Part shown: one piece after another, positions 11,761 to 21,918 of the stretch
Position numbering within the stretch: position 1 is the first letter of the stretch
How the letters are laid out: each line of letters opens with the position of its first letter
Notes under the pieces: model-generated
The model's database searches: none
Told to the model about the DNA's origin: nothing
Seen by the model: only the letters and a program-made list of their open reading frames with translations
NCBI GenBank assembly: GCA_050084985.1
Contig: JBITNC010000001.1
Span: 2,294,001 to 2,358,000 of the forward strand
Source: Nageia nagi
Lineage: Eukaryota; Pinophyta
Direction: 5' to 3'
DNA length: 64,000 nt
Made by a program: the position numbers and the translations under genes

Positions 11761-13601
11761 ATTTACATTTTGACTAGGCAAAATGCAATTCAAAAACATA
11801 GTTTTGTGTAATATGATTATGAATTATGAAGGCTAATTTCCCCAAGTGGTTATGTGTGATCCCCCTTTTTGTATCGATTTTCATGAAGTGCAAAAATATG
11901 GGACAAAAATAGGCAACGTGTGTTTGATGCTATGCAAATGGACGTAGGATCGACTTCCAGCTAAGTGTGTAGAATGAGCTCCTTTACCAAACAACTTTCA
12001 AATTGATTCTAAGCAATGTCATTCAATGGATTGAAAATGATGGATAATGTAGTAATAAAATAATTTTAGATGTTGATGTAGGAGAAAAAATGAATTTATG
12101 TAAAATAGACCAATGGAAAAAGATCGAGTTCTATTTTGATGTGTAGGACATGCTCTAGCTCCATACCAGACTAGGTAGAAGTTAATATCCAATGGTCTAA
12201 TGTCATAATTGATGATATATATGTAAGTGATGACAAAGCAAATATGTATGAAGACATAACTAAACTATATGTGGTGATAAGAGATGAGTGATTGGTGATT
12301 CCCATGCACCCTAAAAAGGTAGGATGACATTAAAAAGGTGGAAAATCATAAATTATCAACTCCAAATGTAATTATCCCCTAGTGATGATGCCAGATAAGT
12401 GATAGATTGAGAGTAATCTTGAGCTATTTGGTATAGCTCATGAAAACCTTCCATAATGCCAAGATGAGACAAAGGGTGGATTATGATTGATGAAAAGTGC
12501 AAGACTACTTTTGATTTTATGATTTTTTTAATTTTTTTTTACTTTTTTTAATTAATAACTCTACTTTGCCCCAACAATCGAAAGGAAGGAGAAAGATAAA
12601 CAACTTCTACTTTGCCCTAGTAGTTGAAGGGTAAGTGATTTTGCTTTTCCCCAACAGTCAAGGGGATAAAAGAAAATGTAGGTTGGCATTCCTACCAAGC
12701 ATATGATCGAAGACAATGATAAGATAAAAATGCAACTAATTAAGGACATGATAAGCTCAAGGAAATGACAAGATTAAGTGATCAAAAGATGATTTACAAA
12801 AAATAATCTAGAAATGAGACCATTGCATAAACAACATGATGAACAAATGATAATGATAAAATGATAATACAAAGTCTCAATAAAATGTAAAACAAATAAA
12901 TGATAGTGTTTAAAAGACAAATGGCAATGAAAAATACACAATCTACAACATGATAGAAATGACATGAACCTGAGAAAAAGATTGATTGAATGACATGATG
13001 AAATAGGCAATGATAAAATATAAAATGATTAAAATAAATCGATTGATTTAATGAAAAACAAACTATGAACAAAAAATGATTGAAATGTTCACAGACAAGA
13101 TAAATTGATTTCATGATAAAAGAAACATGAAAAACTGAAATAAAGACAATCCAACCAAATCAATAAGAATTAGAAAGAAGAAAAACTCTTGCATTAAAAT
13201 TGATTAAATTCCATCGACATACTCGAATGGATAGCAAGAACAAAGAATTGATACAAATAAGCAATAATGCATATAGATAAGAAGGATAACAATTCTACTA
13301 ACAAGCTCGAGTGGATAGCCATATGAAAAATAGAGACAAGGACAAAGCTAAAGACTACATAGAACCATTGATGGGGTTGGGAGACCTAGAACCAGAGCTC
13401 TCAGGTCCTAAGGTAGGTGAGCTCATAGGGTTGATAGGTAAGCTCGGTTGATTGAAGAGGGTCACATGCATGATCGATGGAAAGTAGCACAAGATGTCAA
13501 AATATGGGTAAAATACCCAATGATTATTCTCCCAAACTAGCTATGATCGAAAGGCAAACTCCCAATGAAGGTCATGTGGCAATATTGTGTGCATGATAGT
13601 G
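11761..13601 (-). other. Internal 3' part of the large element, strand-biased, no recognised ORF
   Basis: The plus strand is strongly purine-rich (many atgataaaatgat-type strings), so the minus strand has few stops and shows long hydrophobic reading frames (for example 13114-12794). I attribute these to composition. Three degenerate copies of a ~45 bp string with actttgccccaacaatcgaa occur at 12555-12665. A string like acaagctcgagtggatagc recurs at about 13215 and 13300, and again near 22565 and 22610, beyond the nested copia element. Confidence 0.4.
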
Positions 13602-13606
13602 AAGGG

Positions 13607-14067
13607 TGTTTAGAATTTGTAATGAAATATTGTGAATATCTAAACTCCTTGTAAATTCAATTAATCACTTAAAGGATATGTAGATACCTTAAGGGATTAA
13701 TTGAATTCTTTATTATGTAGACTTTGACTTTACCAAGTGGTTAGTTGGTAGGTTAAAGTTAGGTGATACATTTATTGTAACCCTAACCTTATCCTTGGGT
13801 TAAAGGGAGGTTAGGGAGGTGCTCTCAAGCTATAAATAGAGGGCCTCTCCTCTTGTAACATAACTAAGTTTTTGGAGTAAGATTACTCTACTAGGTTGTG
13901 TAGGAGAGGAAGAGAATTGTTGTAAGAGGTGCATAGATTGAGAATAGAGAACTAGTTGTGGATGTACTCCCAAGGAGGGAGGAACCACATTATATGTGTG
14001 TTATCTTGTGTATGATTGAGTTTCCTAGTCTTGGACCTTGAGGATTAGAGTAGGTCTAAATCCTTCA
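13607..14067 (+). repeat. 5' LTR of copia-1
   Basis: Starts TGTTTAGAATTTG and ends TAAATCCTTCA. It differs from the 3' LTR by one inserted T near the start, G/A near the middle, and T/C shortly after. A TATA box TATAAATA lies at 13831-13838 (U3/R promoter of the element). Confidence 0.95.
13831..13838 (+). promoter_or_regulatory. TATA box in copia-1 5' LTR
   Basis: TATAAATA followed by a GC-richer AGAGGGCC stretch, at the same LTR position as the matching box in all four LTRs of this family. It is the likely core promoter for the genomic transcript. No experimental start is known. Confidence 0.6.
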
Positions 14068-14069
14068 AT

Positions 14070-14081
14070 TGGTATCAGAGC
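14070..14081 (+). other. Primer binding site (tRNA-iMet type) of copia-1
   Basis: TGGTATCAGAGC is the standard complement to the 3' end of plant initiator methionine tRNA. It lies two bases after the 5' LTR. Confidence 0.9.
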
Positions 14082-14160
14082 TTGGTGTGGAAGCTCTTCT
14101 TCTTGGTGTGGAAGCTTTCTTCTTGGTGTGGAAGCTTTTCTCTTGGTGTGGAAGCTCTTA
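14081..14160 (+). repeat. Four-copy ~21 bp minisatellite next to the primer site
   Basis: Four tandem copies of CTTGGTGTGGAAGCTcttct-like units follow the primer site. The related element copia-2 has only one copy at the same place, so the expansion happened within the family. Confidence 0.85.
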
Positions 14161-14724
14161 TTCCTTCAATTTTAAGGTCTTGGTGAGGTAAATTCCAAGA
14201 GAAGGTATAAATTTCCTCCTCCTTTGGTTATCTTATGGATTATTTCATTTTGATACTAACATTCTTCTATGATTATGATAGTACAACTCCTAGCAAACAT
14301 TGCCTCAATAACATAATATATTATTGCTCATTTTGTTTGTTTTACTAACAATCTTTTATGTTAAGTGATTGGGCAATAATACATTATGCAAAATTTGCAA
14401 TTTATATACTAACATGCATTTTGTTAATTGCAATTTTTGGGTAAAAATTACTTAAAAGTAGCAATAATGTATTTGTGAACATTTACTATACACTTTACTC
14501 ATGAAATTTTGTGAAAATTTGTATTTTTTATTTGACACTAAATCTTAGTGTAGAAATATTAGAAACTTTCTAGTTACAATTTTTTATATACATTTTTTGT
14601 ATATACAAAAAACAAGGGAAAGGTATTTAAAAAATCAAATAAGGATTTTTTTTAAATTATTAATTTATAAATAAATAAAACCATATAAAAATTATTATTT
14701 TTTCGGGGGGGGGGGGAAAATAAA
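14161..14724 (+). other. copia-1 leader, AT-rich, no gene
   Basis: Non-coding leader with no motif that I recognise. It ends with a run of 12 G (14705-14716) just before a GC-richer segment derived from a PPR gene. Confidence 0.4.
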
Positions 14725-15228
14725 ACAGAACGGCGTGCGAACTGTTTGACAAAATGCTCGCTCGCTCTGTTTGTCCTCTGCAAAATGCGGAAATGTAGAG
14801 AAGGCTCCGCGAATTGTTTGACAAAATGCCTCCTCAAGATACCGTCTCGTTCACTACAATGATCGCAGGTAATGCACAAAATGGTCACGTAACAACGTGA
14901 AGGCACATGAATTATTTGACACGATGCATGATGAAGCCAATGTTTCATGGACTACACTGCTCGTAGGATCTACACAAATGGATACGTTGAACAGGTCCAT
15001 GAATTGTTTGCCAAGATGCATGGTGCAGATAGAGTTTCATGGACTACACCGATCGTTGGATATCCACAAAATGGATACGTTGAAAGGCATGTGAATTGTT
15101 TCACATGATGCATGCTGCAGATAAGAGTTTCATGGCCTGCAATGATCGTAGGATATGCACCAAATGGATACGATGGAAGGCTCCGTGAATTGTTTAAACA
15201 AGAAACGTGCCCCTCCTCCCTCACCGAC
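14725..15228 (+). pseudogene. Captured PPR-gene fragment in copia-1 leader
   Basis: Four to five degenerate, tandemly repeated ~93-105 bp units encode the PPR-type text ELFDTMHDEANVSWTTLLVG, with echoes such as 'AxELFDKMPxxDxVSxTTMIAG xAQNGxV'. Each unit carries the gaattgtttgacaa(a/g)atgc core and the tttcatggactacaatgatcg core, i.e. LFDKM and VSWTTMI. Units have frame shifts, so no PPR protein can be made. The fragment is in the same orientation as gag-pol and lies inside the LTRs, so it belongs to the element. It is clearly richer in GC than the surrounding leader. It resembles the 2-3-residue-conserved S/L motifs of PLS-class PPR proteins. Function as RNA-binding protein is lost. Confidence 0.8.
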
Positions 15229-15500
15229 CTACAGTCTTATGGACACCAATGGTCGATGACTATGCACCATAGATCTTCTCACATCGTGGCTGCATGCCAT
15301 GCTTATTACTCGCCCTCCAGTCGCGACCTCTGGTGTGTCAACCACCGTCTGGCTACCCCACGCGATGCACCACCTCCACCACCCTCCGTGGCCTCCTCCT
15401 GCCACCTTCATCGACCTTCTACACACTTTGGTCTCCCCTGCCACCTCTACCCAGCCTCTCAACCTCCACGCAGCTTACACATGGCCACCTTTCCCTATTT
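15229..15500 (+). other. C-rich segment following the PPR fragment in copia-1
   Basis: GC-rich, strongly C-rich sense strand (cctcctccctcaccgacc, ccaccaccctccgtggcc). One frame is open for 151 codons (15112-15567) and is Pro/Ser/His-rich, but openness follows from the lack of purines. copia-2 has a similar C-rich segment at the equivalent place (58590-58880) with little direct identity. It may be the remainder of the captured host region. Confidence 0.45.
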
Positions 15501-16289
15501 TTCAAACATAAGTTGTTGGGTCTTTAATTTTTTTTTACCCACTACAAAGGGATTTGATTTTTTTTAAGTCTAGGTCAAATTAAACATTTAAGGGATTTTT
15601 CCTACAAACCTATGCTATTTTTAAGTAAACAAAGGCAATATTTACTTAACATACATACTTCAAAAGACCAATATTAGCATACAAGTTTTTTAGGGATAAC
15701 ACATTACTTGAAAAGAAGGGAGGAACCATACTTAAAAGACATTTTAGCATCCAAGTTTTACAACTTTAAGTAAAAAGGGGGGAATTTGTATAATTTTTTA
15801 CTTAAATCTTTATCTAGATCTTGCATGGATCTTGCATGCTAAATTTATAATGCATGCCTCTTAACCTTGTTAGGAATAAAGCATGCTTAGTACTTAAAAT
15901 TTTAAGTTAAATAATGCATGTTTATTACTTAATTTTAAGTCATGGAATAATACATGTTTAAGTTATGGATTAATGCTAAGTAGGACTTAGCCTTTTTAAA
16001 ATTCATTATTTATGAACTTGAGCAAAGTATACGAAATGTAAAAAGTCCTTTAGGGGTTAGTACAAAACCCATTAGACTATTAAGGTTTCAAGTTCGTGTG
16101 GATGAAGTATTTTTACTTTACTTTATATTTTTGCACAATTGCTTTATACTTGCAATACGCAAAATATTGAAAGTAACCCCTAAAATGAACACATCCGCAC
16201 GTACTTTTCCACAACATGACTTGTTTGGGGAGCCACGAGGTGAGGACAGGGCAGACTGGAGCCTTTTTAGTCCGAAGAACCAAGTGGTG
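15501..16289 (+). other. copia-1 leader, 5' exon side
   Basis: AT-rich leader shared in outline with copia-2 (57300-58560). Close to its end it carries a conserved stretch (about 16165-16295, ctaaaatgaacacatccgca through aaccaagtggtg), nearly identical in both elements and ending at a GTAAGT donor. Confidence 0.5.
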
Positions 16290-16704
16290 GTAAGTCCGTC
16301 TTAATTACCCCTAAGACCTCTGTTGGATTGGACATAACTCTATTAGGTGGACAGGCATGTGTGTAGTGATACCACATGTCCGCACGTCCATTCAGGGATT
16401 ATCCTGATAACCTAGGAGGAAAACTGAAACCCTTAAAAAGATAATTAAAATGGCCGGTACTTCTCCTTGTGAGAGTATATTACTGACCAAGGTGAACTGG
16501 TTGAGGACTGGTAGTACTTGGGCTCCACTCTGCGAGCATCCAGGTGAAGGCCTAATTCTATACAAGAAAACAACCCCAACTTTATCCTTCTACGGATCTT
16601 GGTTTATAAGTTTACACATGTGGGACATGTTTACTTATGTTTGATTTTTATAGATGGTAAATTGTAAAAATTTTCATTCTTATTGCATATTTACTCTTGT
16701 GTAG
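16290..16704 (+). other. Putative leader intron of copia-1
   Basis: A strong 5' splice donor GTG|GTAAGT at 16290 and an acceptor TTACTCTTGTGTAG at 16704 bracket a 415 bp segment ending two bases before the gag ATG. copia-2 has the same donor context (rc of 57297-57292) and acceptor TTTTTTGTACAG (ending 56849) at the equivalent place. Splicing is inferred from sequence only. Confidence 0.45.
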
Positions 16705-16706
16705 CA

Positions 16707-19700
16707 ATGGTTGAAACCTTCATACCCAAGCATATACTCGACGGTTCCAACTTTGGAATATGGGAACCTCGTATGAAAGCTGAGTTACAAGCAAGGAAGC
16801 TATGGTAGATAGTTAATGAAGACTTGGTCGCTCCTACAGATGAGAAGGCTCTTGAAGTAGACAACTCAAAGAATGAGTTAGCAACTTCAATGATTTATCG
16901 TGCAGTTTCAGATGAAGTCCTTCTTATGATCTCTTCTTCAACATCAGCAAAGGAAGCTTGGGATAGGCTGAAGAAAATTTACCTTGGATCAAAATTTTCA
17001 AGGAGGTTCACCATTTTACAAAAGTTGTTGCAATATCGTTAAGGTGAAGATGAAAGTGCTTCTATCTACTTGAACAAAATCATTGACCTCAGGACACAAC
17101 TGGTTGGCTATGGGTGCAACTGGATCAATGATGAGTTCATAGTCTTCATCATTCTTCAAAGCCTTTCTACAAAGTTCAATAACTTTGTCATGGTTATGGA
17201 AAAAAGGCTCGATGATGAAGAAGATGTCATCTCTCTTGATAACCTTTCTAGACTCCTTCTGAAGCATGAGGAAACTTTGAATAAGAAAATGTTAACCTTT
17301 CTCCAAAGGAAATAACATTGCTCTAGGAGCAACCAAAACTCCTTTCAAGAAGTTCAAACATTATAAATTCAAAGATAACAAATCCTCATCTACCTTCAGG
17401 AAGTATGAGAAAAAGGGCAACAATAATGGCAACTTCATGCAAAGGAATGACAAAGCTGGATCAAGCAATCCAAAACCTCAGGAAAAGTTTGATGGAAATT
17501 GTAACTTTTATGGCATCTTTGGGCACAAAGAGTATGATTGTCATAAAAAGAAATTTGCTCAAAAAGGCAAGGGAAATGCAAATGTGAGAAATTTCAATAG
17601 TAGAAAGAAGAACAAGCATGCTGCTACTATTGCCTACTACTCAATGACTCAAACTGTTTCAAATGATTGGATTGTTGATTCAGGATGCACTAATCACATG
17701 TGTTATGAAAAGGATAAGTTTGAAAACTTTCATAAGTACAAGAAGGATGCAATTGTGATAGGTGATAATATAGTCCTTGATATTCAAGGAATAGGGAGTG
17801 TGAAGATTCATGGAAAGGCTCTTGATAATATCTTTTATGTGCCTAAACTAAGGATGAATCTTATCTCCGTAAATCAGATTACAAGGAAAGGATACTCATT
17901 TGAGTTTACCTCATACTCTTGGTGTGTCAAGAAAGGACTTGCCACCTTGATGAAAGGATCAGTAAAGGATGACCTTTATATTGTGGATCAAGTTCCTTCA
18001 AAAATGTGTCTTGCTACAAATGTTTGTTCAAAGGGTAATCTTTGGCATCAACGATTAGGGAACCTTAACCACAAGAGTATTCAAGATATGAAAACTCAAG
18101 AACTTGTGTAAGGTTTACCTAATATTTCATCCACAATTGGTCTCTGTGAAAGGTGCATTCTAGGAAAGATGAATAGGCAAAAGTTTGAAAAAGATAAGGC
18201 AACTCAGGCTACTCGTCCTCTTCAACTTGTGCATTCAGATTTGATGGGTCTATTTCAGACTAAGTCTCTAGGGGAGCTTCTTATGTTCTGACCTTCATTG
18301 ATGACTTCAGTAGGATGACATTTGGTTATCTACTTGAGCACAAGGATCAAACTTTTGACAGGTTTAAAGACTTCAAGGCTCTTGTTCAAAATCAAACTGA
18401 TTTTAAGATCAAGATGTTGAGATCTGATAATGGGGGTGAGTATAATAGCAATGAGTTTAATGACTATTGTGTTAAACATGGGATCAAGTAGCAATTTACA
18501 ATCCCTTACACCCCTCAACAAAATGGAGTTGCTGAAAGGAAGAATCAAACCATTATGGAAATGGCAAGGTGCATGTTGGGTAACCTTCCTAGTTTCTTAT
18601 GGGGTGAAGCTGTTCACACTGCTATTCACACCCTAAATAGGTGTACTACTAAAGCAGTTGAAGGTAAAACTCCATATGAAGCATGGACAGGAAAGAAACC
18701 TAACATCTCACACTTTAGGGTCTTTGGTTGTGATGCATTTGCCTTCATTACCTCAGAGAAAAGAAAGAAGTTAGATAAAAGATCAGAAAAATGCATCTTT
18801 GTAGGGTATGATAATCAGCATAGAGGTTATAGGCTCTACTCCTCATCCCATAACATAGTCTTTATTTCTGGGGATGTTAAGTTCAATGAACTTCCTGAGG
18901 ATACGACCTCTCATGCTGAGGTGTCTGATACAGATGATTCTTCACCTGCACCTAACTGGTTGGATGATCATGTAGGGAAGTCACCACAAGAGCAAAATCC
19001 TCTAGCTCAGAGAATTACAAGGAGTATGACCTTGAATAACTCTTTATTTGCCAAAATTGATAATACGAATGAGCCATCAACCTTCAAAGGAGCTTCCAAG
19101 CAAGAGTGTTGGATGGAAGCTAAGAAAGTTGAGTATGAGGCACTCATGAAAAATGAAACTAGGGATTTGGTTCCTTATCCCAATGAAAAAAATGTGATTA
19201 GAAATAAATGGATATACAAGGTCAAGTACAATTTTGATGGAAAAATTGAAAAATACAAAGCAAGGTTAGTGGCCAAAGGATTCGCTCAGAAATATGGTAT
19301 TGATTATGAGGAAACCTTTGCTCTTGTGGCCAAGATGCCTACTGTCAGGATAATCCTTGCTCTTTCTGCAGCTCAAGGATGGAAAGCTTTTCAACTTGAT
19401 GTTAAGAGTGCATTTCTCAATGGTGACTTAGATGTAGAAATCTACATGAATCAACCAGAAGGATTTATTCCAGAAGGATTTATTCCAGAAGGTAAAGAGT
19501 CTTTAGTGTGCAAGCTTAAGAAGTCTTTGTATGGACTTAAGCAAGCACCTAGAGCATGGTACAAGAAAATTTTAGGATTCTTTGCAGATATTGGTTTTTC
19601 CAAGTGCTTCTCTGACTCAGATCTTTGTGTACTCAATCAAGGAAAAGACGTGGTATTAATTCTCCTTTATGTGGATGATCTTCTCATAACTGGCAATAAT

Positions 19701-20630
19701 ATTGAAATCATCCAAGAGTGCATATCCAAACTGAAGGCAACATTTGAAATGACTGATCTAGGTCTATTGCATTACTATCTTGGGATATAAGTATACCAAC
19801 ACAAAGATTGTACTTATCTTAATCAATCTAAGTATATATTAGACATCTTGCAAAAGTTTGGAATGGAGTGTAAATATGCTGCAATACCTATTTCTCCTAG
19901 AATCGTTGTATCACTAAGCTTAGATTCTTAGTTGGCTGATGCTACAGCTTATAGGCAATTGATTGGTAGTCTTCTGTATCTGACTATCTCTTGACCTGAT
20001 ATTGCCTTTGCAGTGAATTTTGATGGCATGATTCATACAAAAACCATATGTTGAACACCTCCATGCTGTTAAGCAAATCTTGAGGTATGTGGCAAGGACA
20101 AAGGATCTTGCTCTTAAGTATTCCAAAGTGCCCTCGATTATTCTCTCTAGGTTCTCAGATTCTGATTATGGGGGAGATAGAGATGACAGAAAATCAACCT
20201 CTGCATATGTGTTTAGCATTGGTTCAGGTGCTATCTCTTGGGCTTCCAAGAAGCAACCTACTTGACTCTTTCTACCACCGAAGCTGAATATCGAGCCATG
20301 TCTGTTGTCGCCCAAGAAGCTATTTGGCTAAGGCATCTTCTGAACAAAATTGGGTATAAGCAAAATAGCACATCTCTTATTTCTTCAGATAATCAATTAG
20401 CTATCTCTTTGGCTAAGAATCCTGTATTCCATCAGAGAACCAAACATGTAGAAATCTAAGCCCATTTTATCAAGGAAAAGGTTCTAGATGACATCATACA
20501 CTTGGAGTATTGTTCATCTACTGAAAACTCTACTGATTTATTCACCAAGCCCCTTCCTGAAGATCAATTCAACAAGCTTAGGGATTCTCTCGGGTTGGTG
20601 AAGTTGCCCTCAAGGGGGAGTGAAGTTTGA
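16707..20630 (+). pseudogene. copia-1 gag-pol polyprotein, multiply inactivated
   Basis: ATG at 16707 begins MVETFIPKHILDGSNFGIWE, the UBN2-type Gag start. In order: Gag to ~17430; CCHC knuckle near 17500, whose second Cys is Tyr (codon 17509-17511); protease WIVDSGCTNHMC near 17670; GAG-pre-integrase LWHQRLGNLNHKSI near 18045; integrase core with HSDLMG, RSDNGGEY and TPQQNGVAERKN (to ~18550); RT with QLDVKSAFLNGD and LLYVDDLLITGN (19190-19790); RNase H with STTEAEYRAM (to 20630). Stops: TAG 16806, TAA 17040, TAA 18109, TAG 18489, TAA 19788, TAG 19929, TGA 19992, TAA 20457. Frameshifts occur near 17300, 18275 and 20262. A 15 bp in-frame duplication gives GFIPEGFIPEG. Most stops are CAA/CAG changed by C to T. 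Confidence 0.93.
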
Positions 20631-20684
20631 AATTTTGTTAGTGATGACAACTTCACCTCTAAGAGGCCTTTTTTGATTGTAGAT

Positions 20685-20985
20685 TCTATACCTCCATGGT
20701 AAGTTTGCTCTGTGTGACAAACTTGTTGTACAATTGTTGTTATAGAGTGTTGATTATTTTATACCTCCATGGTAAGTTTGCTCTGCGTGACAAACTTGTT
20801 GTACATTTTATACCTCCATGGTAAGTTTGCTCTGCGTGAGAAACTTGTTGTACAATTTTTTGAGCATATAATTGATATACCTCTGTGGTAAGTTCGCTCT
20901 ATGTGAGGAACTTCTTGTACATTCTATACCTCCGTGGTAAGTTTGCTTGCATGAGAAACTTGTTGTACAATTTTTTATGCTCTAT
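20685..20985 (+). repeat. 3' untranslated tandem hairpin repeat of copia-1 (5 copies)
   Basis: Five copies of a ~50-75 bp unit with core TACCTCCATGGTAAGTTTGC...GAGAAACTTGTTGTACA. Each forms a hairpin AAGTTT(G)/(C)AAACTT around a ~10 nt loop. One copy has AAGTTC/GAACTT, changing both arms. copia-2 has nine copies. Confidence 0.85.
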
Positions 20986-21444
20986 TAAAAATCAACACAT
21001 GACTAAATACAACAGGTGACTATGAGTGATGGCTTGGCATCTCCGTGATGACTTATAGTGCACCATTGATTAGTTATTTATAAGATGGCATTATTTGATT
21101 CTCTTATGTGAATATATGATGCATCTAACTGATTTTGTTTATGAGTTGCTTGTAGCATGCAGGATCTTCTTCAGAAATGTAGGTTACTCACCTTGTGTAA
21201 GCAAGCTCATGGAGACTCACATGTCAGCTTAAAGTTGATCGACTACTATGTACAATGAAACCAGTTGTGGTTAATGATTGTAATGTAAACCATTTTTTCA
21301 AATGGTAATGTAGTGAGTCTCATATTAGTTCTCAAAAAGATTCTCAAATATGTAAATGTTCTCATATCCACTTGTATCTCTATGGAGGAAACTCTCTCTT
21401 ACTCTCTCTCTTCTCTCTTCTACGCTCTATCCCAATATTGCATT
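20986..21444 (+). other. copia-1 3' untranslated region
   Basis: Non-coding DNA between the hairpin array and polypurine tract. It is shared with copia-2 (51921-52390 in reverse), including the tctctcttactctctctctt pyrimidine run near 21385-21425. No ORF or domain is seen. Confidence 0.6.
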
Positions 21445-21453
21445 AAGGGGGAG
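21445..21453 (+). other. Polypurine tract of copia-1
   Basis: AAGGGGGAG directly abuts the 3' LTR start TGTTAG. A second AAGGGGGAG occurs inside the end of the RNase H frame near 20612 in both copia-1 and copia-2 and could act as an internal tract. Confidence 0.85.
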
Positions 21454-21913
21454 TGTTAGAATTTGTAATGAAATATTGTGAATATCTAAACTCCTTGTAA
21501 ATTCAATTAATCACTTAAAGGATATGTAGATACCTTAAGGGATTAATTGAATTCTTTATTATGTAGACTTTGACTTTACCAAGTGGTTAGTTGGTAGGTT
21601 AAAGTTAAGTGATACATTTATTGTAACCCTAACCTTACCCTTGGGTTAAAGGGAGGTTAGGGAGGTGCTCTCAAGCTATAAATAGAGGGCCTCTCCTCTT
21701 GTAACATAACTAAGTTTTTGGAGTAAGATTACTCTACTAGGTTGTGTAGGAGAGGAAGAGAATTGTTGTAAGAGGTGCATAGATTGAGAATAGAGAACTA
21801 GTTGTGGATGTACTCCCAAGGAGGGAGGAACCACATTATATGTGTGTTATCTTGTGTATGATTGAGTTTCCTAGTCTTGGACCTTGAGGATTAGAGTAGG
21901 TCTAAATCCTTCA
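21454..21913 (+). repeat. 3' LTR of copia-1
   Basis: Starts TGTTAGAATTTG and ends TAAATCCTTCA, followed by target duplication AAGGG. A TATAAATA box lies at 21677-21684. Confidence 0.95.
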
Positions 21914-21918
21914 AAGGG

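Larger units (their letters stand above)
13607..21913 (+). mobile_element. Ty1/copia LTR retrotransposon copia-1 (8307 bp, recent insertion)
   Basis: A complete structure: 5 bp target duplication AAGGG at 13602-13606 and 21914-21918; LTRs 13607-14067 and 21454-21913 with TG...CA ends; a tRNA-iMet primer site TGGTATCAGAGC directly inside the 5' LTR; and a polypurine tract AAGGGGGAG directly before the 3' LTR. I count three differences between the LTRs (one extra T and two substitutions in ~460 bp), so insertion is recent. Domain order is Gag, protease, integrase, RT, RNase H, which defines Ty1/copia. The gag-pol frame is broken in many places. Between primer site and gag lies a ~2.6 kb leader with captured PPR-gene sequence. 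The element lies inside the internal region of the large minus-strand element. Confidence 0.97.

Noticed and set aside
12774-13114. Overlapping hydrophobic minus-strand frames of 78 and 106 codons
   Set aside because: The plus strand is full of atgataaa-type strings; the complementary strand lacks purines and so lacks stops. Leu/Phe/His/Cys richness follows from composition, and no signal peptide plus domain pattern is seen.
15112-15567. 151-codon Pro/His-rich frame in copia-1
   Set aside because: It overlaps the damaged PPR fragment in another frame and then runs through C-rich DNA where stops are rare. No homologous frame exists in copia-2.
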